From NCBI RefSeq assembly GCF_024868665.1, contig NC_079908.1, positions 9,151,946-9,215,945 on the forward strand: a stretch of DNA of 64,000 nt. Direction: 5' to 3'. Positions 34,208-47,107 of this stretch are shown here, in pieces. How positions within the stretch are numbered: position 1 is the first letter of the stretch; each line of letters opens with the position of its first letter. Below the pieces are notes generated by a model, which had not been told where the DNA came from, made no database searches, and was given only the letters and a program-made list of their open reading frames with translations. The DNA is from Triplophysa rosa (lineage: Eukaryota > Chordata > Actinopteri > Cypriniformes > Nemacheilidae). The translations under genes and the position numbers were made by a program.

Positions 34208-36415
34208 TACAAAATACAGCTCAGAAAATGAGACCTTTCCATGCTAAACACTGCACTATAAGAACTAACGTACAGTTTTTCATTGTAGGCATAGTAAAAA
34301 CGTAGTCTGAGTATTATCTCCAATATAAAGAGAACAGAGGAACACAAAACTATACACATACACAACAAACACACATACAAAGCTCGGTGTTTACTGTACA
34401 TAGATTCTAAAGTGACCGTAAGCTTTTAGACAAATTGTATATATAAATAAAACTGATAATAATTACTAATACAGATTGAATGACTGATGTTGTTTTATTA
34501 TGCCCTAAATCAATTACACTGTAAGCATGCACAAAACACGAAAAAAACTATGCTACTCTGAAATTAATTCAAATACTGCAGATACATTACGAAATTTGCC
34601 TCGTTAATCTTGGTCCATACTAATACTAAATAATAAAATAATTAATTGACCATCAAATCTCATTTAGGCTAAATTCAATAAGAAAAGTGTGGTTTTATAT
34701 CCACATAATGACTACGGTATAAACAACAATCAATCTAAATTTTAAATGTTAAAACAAATGTTTAATGGTGCGAAACGAAAGCTTTCACTTTTCATTTTTC
34801 ATGCGCTTCGATAAAGTCAAGGTCAACACTCTATTGTTCTGTTCCAGACAGAAAAGGTCACATCACAGCCCTTAAAAAGAATAATAATTACACCTTTATA
34901 TTTTAAACATCGCCTTCTGTAATATAATCAGGTGACTGCAACTGCTGATCTGCTCATTTCAAAGTCTAAATCCACATTTGAATATATGCACTGATTTGTT
35001 TGAAAGATAGTTATGTATTTGCCAATTAAAAAAATTGTAAACTTAAAAATATCAGAGATTCATACAATTCTGTTTTTGTAACATTAATACAAAAGGATAT
35101 TTTAAAGCAAAGGAAAGGGTCTCAGAAGAATTGTAAGATCTTTTTAAAGTTTAACTATACAATCTGCATTAAATGTGTCTATGGGTGTAAGAAGAGAGAA
35201 AGAATCAGAGAGAGAGAGAAAGACAGACAGAAAGAGAGAGCACAAAGCCGCTGTGTCGGGCCGAGGGTGTCAGGCTGGGAGCGGTACAATCGTCTCAGAT
35301 TCCTTTCCCATAACAGACTGCTATCTGCATTTGAAAACAATACCCGCCCGTCACACAACCAGACACCTATGCCACTGGTGATGCTTTTCATAAGCAAGCG
35401 TCTGCCAATAAAATAAATGTCAATGTAGTTGGAAAATAGAATATGAACCAGACGATGAAATATTTAAGTGAGAAAAGAGTTTCATTGGTGGATCGTGACC
35501 TAAAAAACTGTCACAAGTCTGTGCTGATAGGGCCGTACACAGCAGGATAAAACTAATGCGATATTAAATGCAAATGCAAACCTACTTACATCTTAGACTA
35601 AGATTATCCCCGCAACAAGGAGAAACATGATTTGCAACATGAATGAATCATTGGTTGATTTTACGTTACTAATGTTGCAAATGAATTTTGTGGTAATAAT
35701 ATTACATTTCTATTTAATTCAAAACTAATTTTAATTTTATAATTACTTTAGTACAATAATTTTGATACTGGTTATCTACCACATCTAGTTTAAATTTTGG
35801 ACCCTTAAAAACGGCTGAGAACAGTGCAGCGTACTAAAAATACACCTAGACAATAAATAAACTACACAAAATGTAAATAATCAATATTACAGGATGCATT
35901 TTTTTCAAATGTATAGTTCAGACTTCTAATTCAGAATCTTAAATAATAATTTATGAATGTTGCTTGTTGAATTGAAGTTGATCTACAATATATTGAATTC
36001 TGTATTCAACAAACAAACAGCAATGTCTTTTTTATTTAACAGTGACAACATCCTCTTAAAGTCTTGTTCACAAAACTGCACAATAGTGAAGAAGCAAAAC
36101 GTTGACGTTTAATTCTTCAGTTCATCTGTCAACACTTGAAAGTGAACAGCCTAAATTCTTAGACAAAAGGAAACAAAAATCCCACCCTATTTTGTTCTCA
36201 TTAAATGCGACTGGTCTTACTATACGTGACTTATCAATGTTCTAAAGTAAAATATGAATCATGTAAAGAGAGTCATTGGTTTCATATAGAATACAGAATA
36301 TAAACATTTTGTGTTGCATATAAACTTTATAATAAATGATTATTTTCTTTTAAACAACAATCCATCATATTATGGAGGTTAAATGCTTTGTTTCTATATT
36401 TACCCTAATTTACAA
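34208..36415. other. tenm2 intron, no recognised gene
   Basis: AT-rich unique sequence with a GA/GACA-rich stretch near 35195-35240. Nothing else stands out. Confidence 0.5.
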
Positions 36416-36550
36416 TTACATTTACATTTAGTCATTTAGCAGATGCTTTTATCCAAAGTGACTTACAAAGAGTTTAAGGAGCAATAAGCGATATGTCATA
36501 CAGGAGCAATAATACAATAGGTGCCAATACAAAGTTACTGGTTTCAACAA
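36416..36550 (-). repeat. L2-like LINE 3' end, reverse copy
   Basis: Its reverse complement matches 31310-31440 closely, including ttggataaaagcatctgc and catatcgcttattgctcc. It ends about 155 bp from the tenm2 exon at 36706. Confidence 0.85.
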
Positions 36551-36705
36551 AATTTACTTGATCTAATATCTGATCTAATATCCAGGATACAGCGATGGCA
36601 CCATATGAGTAGTGTGGAGATTATTTGGTGAAGGGAGGGGCTCAGAGATGATGATAGGGAGGTGAATAGAATGGAGAAAGCGGCGGTGCAGTGATACGCT
36701 CTTAC

Positions 36706-36915
36706 CGGTGGTGGGTGGCTGTGCACGGAGCAGGTAGGAGTTGGGAGAGAACTCGTCATCGGGAGGGGGGTCCAGTATGGCATGGGACGAGCCGCTGTCC
36801 AAAAGGGGCATCTGACACTCCCTGATGGAGGTGGCGGTCTGGTGCAAGGGGGCGGAGGGGGGAGGAGGGGCTGGGGGGAGCAGGCTGGATGAAGGTGTGG
36901 GAGGGAGGGGGCGAC
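36706..36915 (-). CDS. tenm2: teneurin-2 coding exon (cytoplasmic domain, upstream exon of the three)
   Basis: Teneurins are large type II transmembrane adhesion proteins that act at synapses and in axon targeting. This 210-nt exon encodes about 70 residues of the N-terminal cytoplasmic domain. It starts with GRPLPPT, passes a proline/serine-rich stretch, then reads CQMPLLDS and [12 protein letters not shown]. That order and spelling match teneurin-2, as I remember it, better than the other teneurin paralogues. On the minus strand the acceptor is a pyrimidine-rich cttgtccttcAG just above 36915, and the donor is CCG|GTAAGA just below 36706. The exon enters and leaves in phase 1, and its last G joins GT of the 25318 exon to make a glycine codon. 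It is not a free-standing ORF: the open frame continuing past 36706 is intron. A LINE tail lies about 150 bp downstream in the intron. Confidence 0.92.
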
Positions 36916-37699
36916 CTGAAGGACAAGCACACACACACGTACACAAACAAACACACAAGTGCGTTATTTCATGGAGTGAAATTGTTTGTGAAAATCCATG
37001 AAAATAAAATGAATAACAGCCTTTGCTCTTTCACATTTAATATGAACTCAACAGAACAGATACTAGCAGACATTAACAGCCTCACTTTCTAAATCACGTC
37101 TGTCACCAAACATGCTTGCTTTCTTTCAGTTGTTCTCAATTTTCTGAACTTTGTTATTATTCCAACAAATACAAGACACACAACAGAGAACAGAAATGAA
37201 AACTCAGAAACAGAAGGAACACGCACAAACGGTAGATACTGTATACAGTACATCAAACGCACAAGCTTGTGAAACGTAAAGCTCTTGCTCTTGCCAGAAA
37301 CCTTTAACTCTACACGCCATAGACTGAAAAGAGGACAGCTTTGATGTTCCTCATAAATTAATGAAAGGCTACATATAGAATAGAATATACTCAAGGTCTA
37401 CATGCAACACTACCCTTAGCCATCCAAACAGCTTTCAGTCAAAAATGCAATTCTTTCTCAAACACTTGAGCTTACACCGTGAAAACATGAAGATCATTTT
37501 AACCACCGAAAACATCAAAGGAACATCAGAGATAACTGCATCAAAAGTCTACTTTTTAAAGAGAAAAGCTCAAAAGCTGTTTCTCTTTCATCTACAGAAA
37601 ATAAGACAAGCTCTAACCGCTAAACAAGTTTTATTTTATTTTAAAATCTCACATTTATAATTAAATCTTAAAGAAATTTGTTTAACTTTTTTATTCAAT

Positions 37700-37812
37700 T
37701 CTAAATGTTCCATTTGTTGTATTTTGTTTGTGTAGCGTTAAAAAACTGAAACAGGAAGTTCGTCTGGACCAGCGTTGGATCAGCATTTCTTACGTTTTCC
37801 GAAGTGGTCTAT
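37700..37812. repeat. isolated end of an inverted-repeat element
   Basis: aaacaggaagttcgtctggac through cgaagtggtctata matches the right end of the element at 54967-55672. No left end was found nearby. Confidence 0.7.
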
Positions 37813-38013
37813 ACAAGGTTATTCTATTGCAACATTAAAGCATATTTTAGAACAAATTTTATTCTAAAAATCAAGAATCGGTTTCGAAGTTGATCGTAAC
37901 TCCTTAAATTTTAATCGAAACAAACTACAAGGTGCCTAAAGATTCCCCCAGAACACGATGGCTGATTCAATAAATGTCTCCTTCAACACCATCCAGCTCG
38001 GCTGTGGACAAAA

Positions 38014-38016
38014 TTC

Positions 38017-38081
<65 letters not shown>

Positions 38082-38157
38082 CACACACACACACACGCAC
38101 GCACGCACACACGCACGCACGCACGCACGCACGCACGCACACACTCACACACACACA
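38014..38157. repeat. (CA)n/(CGCA)n microsatellite
   Basis: About 144 bp of alternating purine-pyrimidine: CA runs interrupted by CGCA and a CGCA-only block at about 38095-38140. Long open frames of Thr-His or Val-Cys across it are artefacts. Confidence 0.95.
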
Positions 38158-38989
38158 CTTCAGATCTAATGCAATTGTGATTTCACATCCTTTTCCAGTT
38201 GAGTGTTGGAGAAAAGAGAAAAATCCACAGTGGCACTTTACTGTCCACCAAAGATGGAGGAAGGGGACGCGGTCAGACTGTGGGAAAGAGAGTGACAAAT
38301 CACACCGTAACAAGTGCAATTTATCACTCGCCACACTCAGACTCTCTTTTATCTGCCATGTAAACAGAGCAGACACCTGTAGCAAGCCAGGAGAGATCAG
38401 CACACACAAACAAGAGCTGCAATCTTGTTGCTTCTCGCTGTCCTATTTGAGTGTCTGTGTGTGTGTTTGTGTGTGCGTTGGCAGGGCTTCTAGCTGGAGC
38501 GCAGTGTTTAGGTCTGTTTCAGGACTGATCCTCTCAGGCAAACACGGCACAACTCCTGCACAATCCCTCTTTCAATCCCTCTCACTCATTCTCCATTATA
38601 CCCTTCACAAGAGCCATCTCTTTCTTCTCATCCATCTCCTCCGCTAAACTCTCTCTGTCTTCGTCCCTCTTGATCCTCTTGGTTAGTGTCCTGCCGCGCC
38701 TGCGTTCACAATGGGTTGGTCAGTGACATTAGCGAAGATTTATTATATCGGTGTCCGCCAACACAACAAACAAAGGAAAAAGAGGGTCGTAGGCACAATG
38801 TGGGGGGGGGGATTGGGATGATTACAGCGAGTACACGGCTGTGTCGTGCACACACAACATGGGAGGGAAATCAAAAGTCACGCGTCATCTGAGTGGCACG
38901 TAGGGACGCCAAACAAAACAAGTTTTTTTTGCCAAGATTATCTCGCCAACCATAGTCAAGTCCTCCAGACAAAAATGAATTTAAATACA

Positions 38990-39545
38990 TGATTTATATC
39001 AAGTGTGATTTCAAAAATGTTAAGAAACACATTTTGTGCTCCCCTTCGTCCACACAATAAACTGATAACTGTAATTTTTCCCATTTATCACCAATAAAAG
39101 GAAAGGAATGTGAAATTATCTATAACTAAGATGCTAAACAGATTAACTTTGTACTATCTCCTCTTTGCCCCGCCTCTCTGAAACGCGCAGATTTTTAACA
39201 AAGCTCATTGCTTTGAAAAGCGAGGTGTGCTATGATTGGTCAGTTAACCAGTGCGTAGGGTTCCAAAGCAATTGTACTGACAGATACACCCACCTTACTT
39301 GCGTATACATTTGGGCAGTCTTAGTCAAGTCATACCACGAACTGACGTAGATTTGTGGGGGTGTGGTTACACGAGGCGTTTCAGGCAGGTCTGGGTGAGC
39401 ATTCGCTTTTAGATAGAATGCATCTTTTGTTCCCACACTTTAGTTTTTGCAATTTTACGTGTCTAATACATATATGGGCAACTTATAACACACCAAAGAC
39501 ACAGAAAAACGTGTGTTCGCGCCATATGACCCTTTCAACAGATTA
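38990..39545. mobile_element. fish DNA-transposon-like repeat
   Basis: The words gccccgcctctctgaaacgcg, gaaaagcgaggtgtgctatg and cgccatatgaccctttc belong together in a repeat I recognise from cyprinid genomes. Its ends are approximate and no coding capacity is seen. Confidence 0.45.
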
Positions 39546-42500
39546 AAGATAAATGGTAGTCAATTTATGCTTTGTTTCCTGTGAGCTTTTTGTTTTTCTA
39601 TGCATTTTTGTATATTCAAATATAAACCCATATTCCCTAATAACACACATAAAAAAACTGTATTTTGTACTTCATATTTTGATGGTTTAATCTAACCTTA
39701 AAAGGCATTAAAAGCAAATACTGTACAAATATACTCCCCCACCCCGACATCACTTTTAGCCACTACTGTAGGTAGAAAAGGCAAATGGAAATGCAAGTTT
39801 TGCATTGAACATATAAACAGGCCTACTGAGCAGTAAGCAAAACTACAAGCATTAGAATACTAAGTAAGGAAAGCGCAAAAAAAATCTCTATGATTGACTG
39901 TGTCAGAATTCCAGTAATACCAACCAGGCATGGAGTCACAATTGACTGGCAACTGGAGGATCACACCTGACTGGGTTTTGGCTGGACTGAATGATTTTTG
40001 GGTAACCTCTTCACAAGTGCAGTAGTTCCCATGGTGACTGAGCACCTGTGGTTTGCAGATAAATCAGAGAAAAATGGAGTGGGCCGCGGTACGTTCCCTT
40101 GATAACACCTGTAAGTGATAAGTTCAAAGACGTGCGGCGTTTCAGCCTCCCGGATGGTTGTGTGGAGTTTTGTGTGGGGGTAATTATGGAGTCGTTAACT
40201 TGAAGAATATCTGGGGAAAAATGAAGTGCGTATGCGAATCGCACGGGGTACAGGAAAACATCAAGAGCTGCGCAGGTGTATGTGAGGATTTCGCTTTTCC
40301 TTTCTTGGTTGGCGGGAAACAGGTGTAGGAGCTACCTTTTCATCTCACCGTCTGCCTCAGCCCATCTGTGTTTTCTGTTCTCTCTGTCTTTCACTCTGTT
40401 TGCTTACAGTGCGTCTCCCAAAAGCATCTTCATTTTGGAGTTGTGGGATGCGTTACGGCTCTCGACTGTCCAGTGTCTGTTCTCTGTGCAATAAATGTCG
40501 ACCTTGAACAACATCAGAGTAAGTGGTGTAGAAACGGCTGACTGCGTTGTGTGGTAACCTTGCTGGTGTAAAACACTAACGTACGTCTATGATAAGAAAA
40601 TTATCAATAATTTAACCGCATTCTGATCAAATCCCGGATGTCGTTAAGTATTTTAATGGTGAAACATCAGTAATTGGCAAATGAAAATAAAGTACTTTCA
40701 AGTAGAAGTACTGATTTAAAATGCACAATGCATTGTAAGACACCCCCCTTAAATGTACTCTTTTTGCTATTTTATCAATAGAGAATGAGAGAACAAACAG
40801 AAAACTACGAGAAGCAAAGAGGTAAGCGTGTTCATACACACACTGCACGTAAAAGGCACACCAGGCCATGCTGACATTTCTATGCTTCCTACATGATGCA
40901 ACATGCCCCAACATGATGTGATCGCTGGCTATAATATGATATGACACTAGTGTCAGAGATTTGGCCCTTTCTCTTTAAAGCCCCTGGGGGCAGTTTGCGG
41001 CATAGGAGAGTCTCTCCATTTTAGGGACAAGTGCAACAGTTTGGGGGCACGTGGGAAATGACAAAACGAGTTATTGGCTTACATGTCAACTGCCTTCTCC
41101 AACCAGAGACGCGTCAAAGGGTTTTTGTATGTTGGTTGCCGGTCTGTTTAGTTTATGTCACAGGCTACTAAATCAATACAAATAGCAGCATGAACTGAAT
41201 ATAATACAATTTGAATACATAATACAAAACTATCAAACTGTCAAGGTCTCTTGCATGTTTCTGTTCTTACCAACTTATAGATATGATTTTAAAATTATGT
41301 TACTATAAAAACACACAAATAACCACATGAGAAGCGACTCTTGAACATGTCAACAACAACATGTTCTGTTGTTTTAGCACTGAACATGCATTGAACAAAT
41401 AAAGAATAAAAGGAGCAAAAGATGAGACGGTGCTCGGGGGGAGATGCACTTGGATGTTTTTTGGGCTCCGCTTGTCATTATCTTGTCCTCACGCTCTTTC
41501 CTTTCGCAATATCATTGGCTGTTGTTCATTACTGCTTTCTTGCTTGTCCAAGCACACCTGATGACTGGTCAACCAGATTGTAAACAAGTCTGAAATTTAT
41601 TGCAGCGTCTGTGACTGCTCAGAATATGTCTGGCAAGAGCACACACTATATCTGTGGATTTTTCGTTTCGCTGTCTTTTTGTCAGACGAGTCACCATCTA
41701 AAAACATGAAAGGGAGACAAGCTTCTGTCAACATGAACAGTACGCAATAGGCTTGCGAGTGCCTTTCTTAGATTAAATGCTGCGAGCTATTAAGTCGTAT
41801 GGTAATATCACTACTTATCAGTCAATCTGGAGCGGTTCATCATAAAAGAGAATCTGCTTTTGAACTGCTGAGTCTGCTATCATATAACATAAAGCACCAC
41901 TTAAGACTTCTGTCCTATCATCAGCTTTTGGCTCTTCTACACGGGCATGAAGAACTCTCCGCCGCAACCAGCCGACTTCAGAGAGGATATGATGTCGCAA
42001 ACAGAACAAAAGTGTCCTACTTTTCCCCATCTCCTCCATTTTTACTGTCTTCATCTAAAGCTTCCTCCCCTCTCCTCCATAAAAAAATCGAGAAGTCTCG
42101 AATCTAAAAAACTCATCATCATTGCCAGGGATCAAAGAGAGATGAGTTTCGTCCAATGAGAATGTGCCTCTCCACATGACAACACTTGGCTCATCCAATC
42201 AGCTCGCAGCACTTTTCCTACTTCGGTCTGTCTGTCTGAATCCCTGGCATAACAAAACACGATTTTTAAGTCTCTCCTCTCTTGTCTCAAATATTAACAG
42301 GGACATTTTGCCTTTATGTCGAGCAGTTTATTTTCTGCGCGTCGCATACGGTAAGGCACTTGTAATCCGTAAACAGGGATTACTCAATTTAACAGAAGCC
42401 TTTGAAGTTGGCGTACTAGATTCGGTCACAGACACACCATATTGCCCAGAGTTCTCCCACAGCAGGTCTCAGCGGTAATGAGTTTATGTATCACTTGCTA

Positions 42501-44976
42501 TGCGGGATGAGATGATCAGTGACCTCACATCTCCATTCATCTTTGTCTCCTGCAGTGTTTAGAACATATTGAATAAATCTAACAAACATCAGCGTCGCAC
42601 TCAATCCACACGTCACAACTCTCTGTGCTGTCATAACTGGAGAAATAAGTGCTGTCCAAGTGATGAATTATTGAAATAAGATGTGCCTAATCTAATGGAG
42701 ATCAGGGTTGTTCAAGCGCTGGAGCTTGGAGGCATATGTCAGTCAGGGCTGACATATGTGACAGCTGTGCGTGTCAGTGTCCAGAGGCACTGAGAGGGAC
42801 CCAGGGGACCAGCTGTCTCTGGTCATTAGTGAGGAGAGGGGCAGCAGGTAGGGTGGCCGGACCTGTATTCGGCAGGATGGAACGGGGCCGTGATGTTTGA
42901 CACCCCTTGTTGGGCTTACCCCGGAGTCCGGTGGCAAGAAACGCTGGCTGCACTGAGGCAAACTCGGCAATGCTTTGCATCATCACACCCCGAGGAGACA
43001 AGCAGCCGGCTGTTGTTCAGCACAGCTCCCCCTATAGAGTATCAGAGCGGGGAGTGATGCAACTTCTGTACAGCTAGGGAGCTATCGCAAACACATACAT
43101 GCACACACTTGCTTAAACAGAAAACAGAAAAACAAACACAGCATGACAAAGTAAGACAGTCAATTGATGTTGCAATCATGAAAACACACTTCAGAAGCCC
43201 ATGCATTTAGTCCAGGTAAATGTTTGATGATCAACAGCATGGAAACATCCAATGCATAATTAAGTCTTTAAATACAACAAGATGTATTCAATTGCTGTTT
43301 GGAGAACCCTGCCAAAAACAGAGGAATACGCAGTGTGCTTTGAAATCAGAATGAAAAGGGGCTTATAAATATTAATATTTTAAGGAATGAGGAATGTTTT
43401 CTTTTCTGGATAAAGAAAAGCTTGCTATGCAAGACGTTTAATTAAAATGATTGTTGAAATGTTGTACATTAGCATGACAATGATAACTGCTAGAAAACCA
43501 GTCCTCTTTATTCTGTATATAAAGCGTTATGCATTCGGACCAGAGACGGAGGGGGAGAAAGAGAGAGATGGAGAGAAGAAGAAAAGCACATCGCTGTAAT
43601 TAACATAAAGAGCAGACTGAGGGTTTAACAGAAAAGAACTAATTCCATAAGACCTACTTATACAAAAATAATTTCCTGACTTCCTCCGGATAAAACTGTG
43701 GACCCTTCAAACTAGTGAAGCAACCAGCAAGTCTTGACAACACAACTGACGCAGCTGGCTTTACAATCATACTATTCAATGCACATTTCTCAACCGCATA
43801 AAAACGTACACAACAAAGTGTGAGGTGAGACCACGACAGACGGACTAAACTTAGTCTAGACTAAACCCCTGTCTATTAGTGATGATGGAGTGGACCTTTG
43901 AGACACAGGCCATTAAGCTGGAGGAGTGTGTGCAGAAAATGGGCACCATTTCTCATGCACTTCCTCTTCGACAGCACTAGTGATGATACTCAAAGTAGGG
44001 GCAGGAGTGAGGGAGGCAAGGATGAGTGGAAGATGAGAGTTTGAAAGAGGGATGAAGGAAAAAATGAGTGCGTCCCTGGAAGACCGAGGCTGGTGGACAA
44101 CAGCGGTGGGAGAGGGAGTGTTTCCCTGTCTCTAAGCTTGCCTGTTAAATATATTCGTGTTGAAATGTAGGCCAGGGAAGAGAGGAATTGGATGACAAGG
44201 GGGCGCAAAGGTAACTGCTCTCCCACTCTTCATAAATCATAAAATATGCTCAGCCATTAAAGGCGACCTTATGGTAGCACAATGCGCGAGACATGTTAAG
44301 TAGGCAGTGTTATAATAGTATATTCCATTAATATTATTATTATTATTATTCACATAGAAGTTTCAAAGACGCAAAGCTAAAAAGAAAATCAAACTAATAA
44401 AAAATGCAAAATTGCCTGGGATCCGTCAATTACAGCATCACAGATGCAAACTTTGATTGCAATCAAGATGCCACAAGTCAAAACTTTACATATGGGTGTG
44501 TCTCCTGACATAATCAAAACTGAGACGAGTATAAATAATCAATGCTATGCTTCTCGCCCTCATCAGACAGCTATCATTAGCTACATTTACGCCTGCGTGG
44601 ATAGAAACACACTGGTAAGGTAATGTCGAAGTAATTATTCATAAAGACAGTGAAAGACACCTTGAATATTATAAACAATATTTAGCATAATCTTTTTATA
44701 GAGGTAAAGATTCATACATGTACAAATGCACGCGCAGAACATAACTAAAATAATGAACCTTTATTGCTGTTTTACGCACTAACGCACAACCCTTGCACAG
44801 CATGACTCCGTTTGTGTGACTAACCATATTTTTTCCGCCCCATTCAAATTCGTTCTTCAAATGTCTGCCTTAACATTATGCGATCGTAATGAAACCTAAA
44901 CAAATTCACACGGCTAAAATTGAATTTGTTCAAACTGTTGTGCTGTCCACAAAACCAGTTCAAAACACATTACAGA
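39546..44976. other. tenm2 intron, candidate conserved blocks
   Basis: 41790-42480 and 42700-43080 are complex, repeat-free and less AT-rich. The minus-strand open frames at 42743-43001 have no teneurin similarity. A TTA repeat lies at 44331-44350. The rest is ordinary intron. Confidence 0.35.
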
Positions 44977-45425
44977 CGGCGCGTGCGGGCAGCCCGCCGG
45001 ACGCTCCTCTGTTACTGAACTTCACTCTCGCCTCAGAATAAAGGAAAAATCGCTTCAAAATGATCCGCACTTGAATGAATCTAAAACCCGCAAAGAGAGT
45101 CTTATCAAATGATACTCTTACCTTTCCTTTTCTCCATACTGCGAGCACTGCGTCCTCTCTCACACTCTCATTCAGTCATACTTCCAGCATCACTGCAGTT
45201 AGGATTACAAGTGTTCTTGCGGGCACGAGCGCTTTCTCCTCACCGGCGCGAATTTTGAATTTCTGCGTCCGTTGTGTTCGTATCTCTGTTAGTCCGGTGA
45301 CGTGCTGCGTGTGAGGTGTCAGCCGGCTCTGGAGGAGACCGCTGAGGGCTACGGAGAGATGCGCAGCAGCGTGCGGTTCACCGAGACGCGGGAGAATGGG
45401 CGAGCGAGCGAGATAGGTTGGTGAG
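44977..45425. promoter_or_regulatory. CpG-dense patch, candidate promoter
   Basis: CG dinucleotides are frequent from the ggcgcgtgcggg stretch near 44980 to the gggcgagcgagcgag stretch near 45405, whereas flanking intron is AT-rich and CpG-poor. A pure TA tract (45512-45549) sits on the upstream side for the minus strand. The patch overlaps the donor-bearing putative first exon. No TATA box at a canonical distance was identified with confidence. Confidence 0.4.
45122..45425 (-). other. tenm2: putative alternative first exon of tenm2 (5' UTR plus short start)
   Basis: A minus-strand CpG-dense stretch ends in a perfect donor, GGAAAG|GTAAGAGT, with the last exon base at 45122. Fifteen bases upstream is an ATG (45137-45135) that reads MEKRK and leaves in phase 1. 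This is exactly the phase needed to join the 36915 exon, giving MEKRKGRPLPP. An in-frame TGA lies 11 codons before this ATG, so the frame is closed upstream. At least three very short upstream ORFs (for example ATG ACT GAA TGA) precede it. The 5' limit is a guess at the edge of the CpG-rich patch. If real, this start replaces the canonical MDVK-type N-terminus with a short basic one. No transcript evidence is available here, and the phase match alone has a one-in-three chance. Confidence 0.4.
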
Positions 45426-45511
45426 GTGAGCTCATAGTGTGTAACAGTCACTGAGCTGATTTGAATCAGGGCTCCTCCTGCTCCCCCCTCATGGCAAATG
45501 TCTCCTCCTAA

Positions 45512-45549
45512 AATATATATATATATACAGTATATATATATATATATAT
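45512..45549. repeat. (TA)n tract
   Basis: Two TA runs separated by acag, just outside the CpG-dense patch on the upstream side for the minus strand. Confidence 0.9.
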
Positions 45550-47107
45550 GCGCTCAGGTTCTGCGTCCCAATGTCGCGGCTCTGTGACCATCCGAGCCTC
45601 AGGAAACCAGAAGTAATTGTATCGGATACGCAGTGTTGTTTTATCGATGTTTTTCCCACTGACACCGTTTCCAAAGATCGATATTCATTAATCAGGTGCT
45701 GAAAGCTCATATTTAATACTCCTGCTGCCTTAAAGCGAGAATAAGAGACCATTTTGAGGATGTAAATGCCTTGCTGAAACTGTTAGTATTGGCATGCATC
45801 TATAGACAAAATGTAATACGGGGGGACATGGAAAGAATGACCGCCCGGTTTTCTCCATTTACGTCTCATAAATCTCATTAATTCTCATAATGCAATGTAC
45901 TTACTTTCAGTGGTTCAGGACATTGTTATTCCTAAGCACCTGAGTGTTTTTCCATAAAATAAATTAAACAGCAGTTTAACCCTTACTCATTTAGAGTCTA
46001 GTCAGGCCTCTGTCCTCACACTATGACGAATAAATCCATTTTTAGGATGTCACAGCTCCCTCACCATGAATATGTCAGGTCTGCTATACAGTAACATCAC
46101 AGAGTATCATGATAATATAGGTATTAGGTGTGTGTTAGGCATTATTAAGGAGCGTAAAACCATTACCCTTGCATCACCTCTAGCACTGCCAGGTGGTGTC
46201 ACTTGCCTCCAAGACAAATCTGAAGGCAAACCCTCCCTTTTAGAAACAGTGTCTGCGAATACAAGAAGTGATCTCATTAGAGCTTAATTCAGAGACAAAC
46301 TGTCTCGCCTAAAACTGGCGTTCTTTTGGCGTGGGGATCTATTTGCTGTGTAGCGGTGCCGTGCCTCGACTGTTTCCAAGAACCTTCGCATTGTGCGGTG
46401 AGACACTACAAAGCAGCCGGCTCTTCCCACGCGCGGGCATCCGTCCTCATTACCCCAGCACGGGCCCCGCTGCCAGCACTCACAAAGAAGCCAACCGCCC
46501 AGAGACAACGCAACTACTGCTGCTCTAGCACACTGACAAACAAGAGAAAGATGGAGGAAGAGAACAATAGAAATAAAGATTCGTATGTGCACATATTTAA
46601 AAGAGCAAGAGAGGAGGCCAAGCTGGACTGTTTGTACACGCAACCACCACGAACCCACTTATAAATCTAATGGAAAATGTGTAGGCATTGCCATGGCATG
46701 AAGCCCTACTTTTTGGGACAACACGAAGCTGTGAATGGTATGTTTCTATGTATTGTTTTGGAGGCAAGCCCATCCTATCAATCTTTAACACAAGGGAAAT
46801 GAAGAGCGGTTGATGAATACCGTGCAATACGGCGTCTATTGTCCTGTACACAACAACTCTGTTCCTTGGTGTTGTTCAGTTTATGACAAAATGAGACTTC
46901 CTCTGTTTTGCTAACAAGGGAAAAGGTATTGATGATAGACATTCACCCAAAGAAATAGAGCTTGAAAATACTTTGTCTCCTTGGTGGTCTTGTTTCGCTG
47001 AGATACTGTGTGCATTGACTTTCAAAGCTCCCGAGTCTCCATTAGGGATTGAGAAAGTCAGCTTCAACTCGGTTCAGAGCTACACACAAAAAACATCATA
47101 ACGGTTT
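45550..47107. other. region upstream of the putative tenm2 start, unassigned
   Basis: 46270-46680 is GC-richer with overlapping open frames on both strands and no recognisable domain. It may be conserved non-coding DNA near the putative promoter. Confidence 0.35.

Larger units (their letters stand above)
36916..38990. other. tenm2 intron, no recognised gene
   Basis: It holds the terminal-repeat fragment near 37700 and the CA/CGCA tract near 38014 (listed separately). The remainder is unassigned. Confidence 0.45.

Noticed and set aside
37936..38647. Long open frames of Thr/His and Cys/Val repeats on both strands
   Set aside because: They are translations of a CA/CGCA microsatellite, not genes.
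42743..43001. Minus-strand frames considered as an upstream tenm2 exon
   Set aside because: No similarity to the teneurin N-terminal region, and no suitable acceptor/donor pair with the right phase was found.
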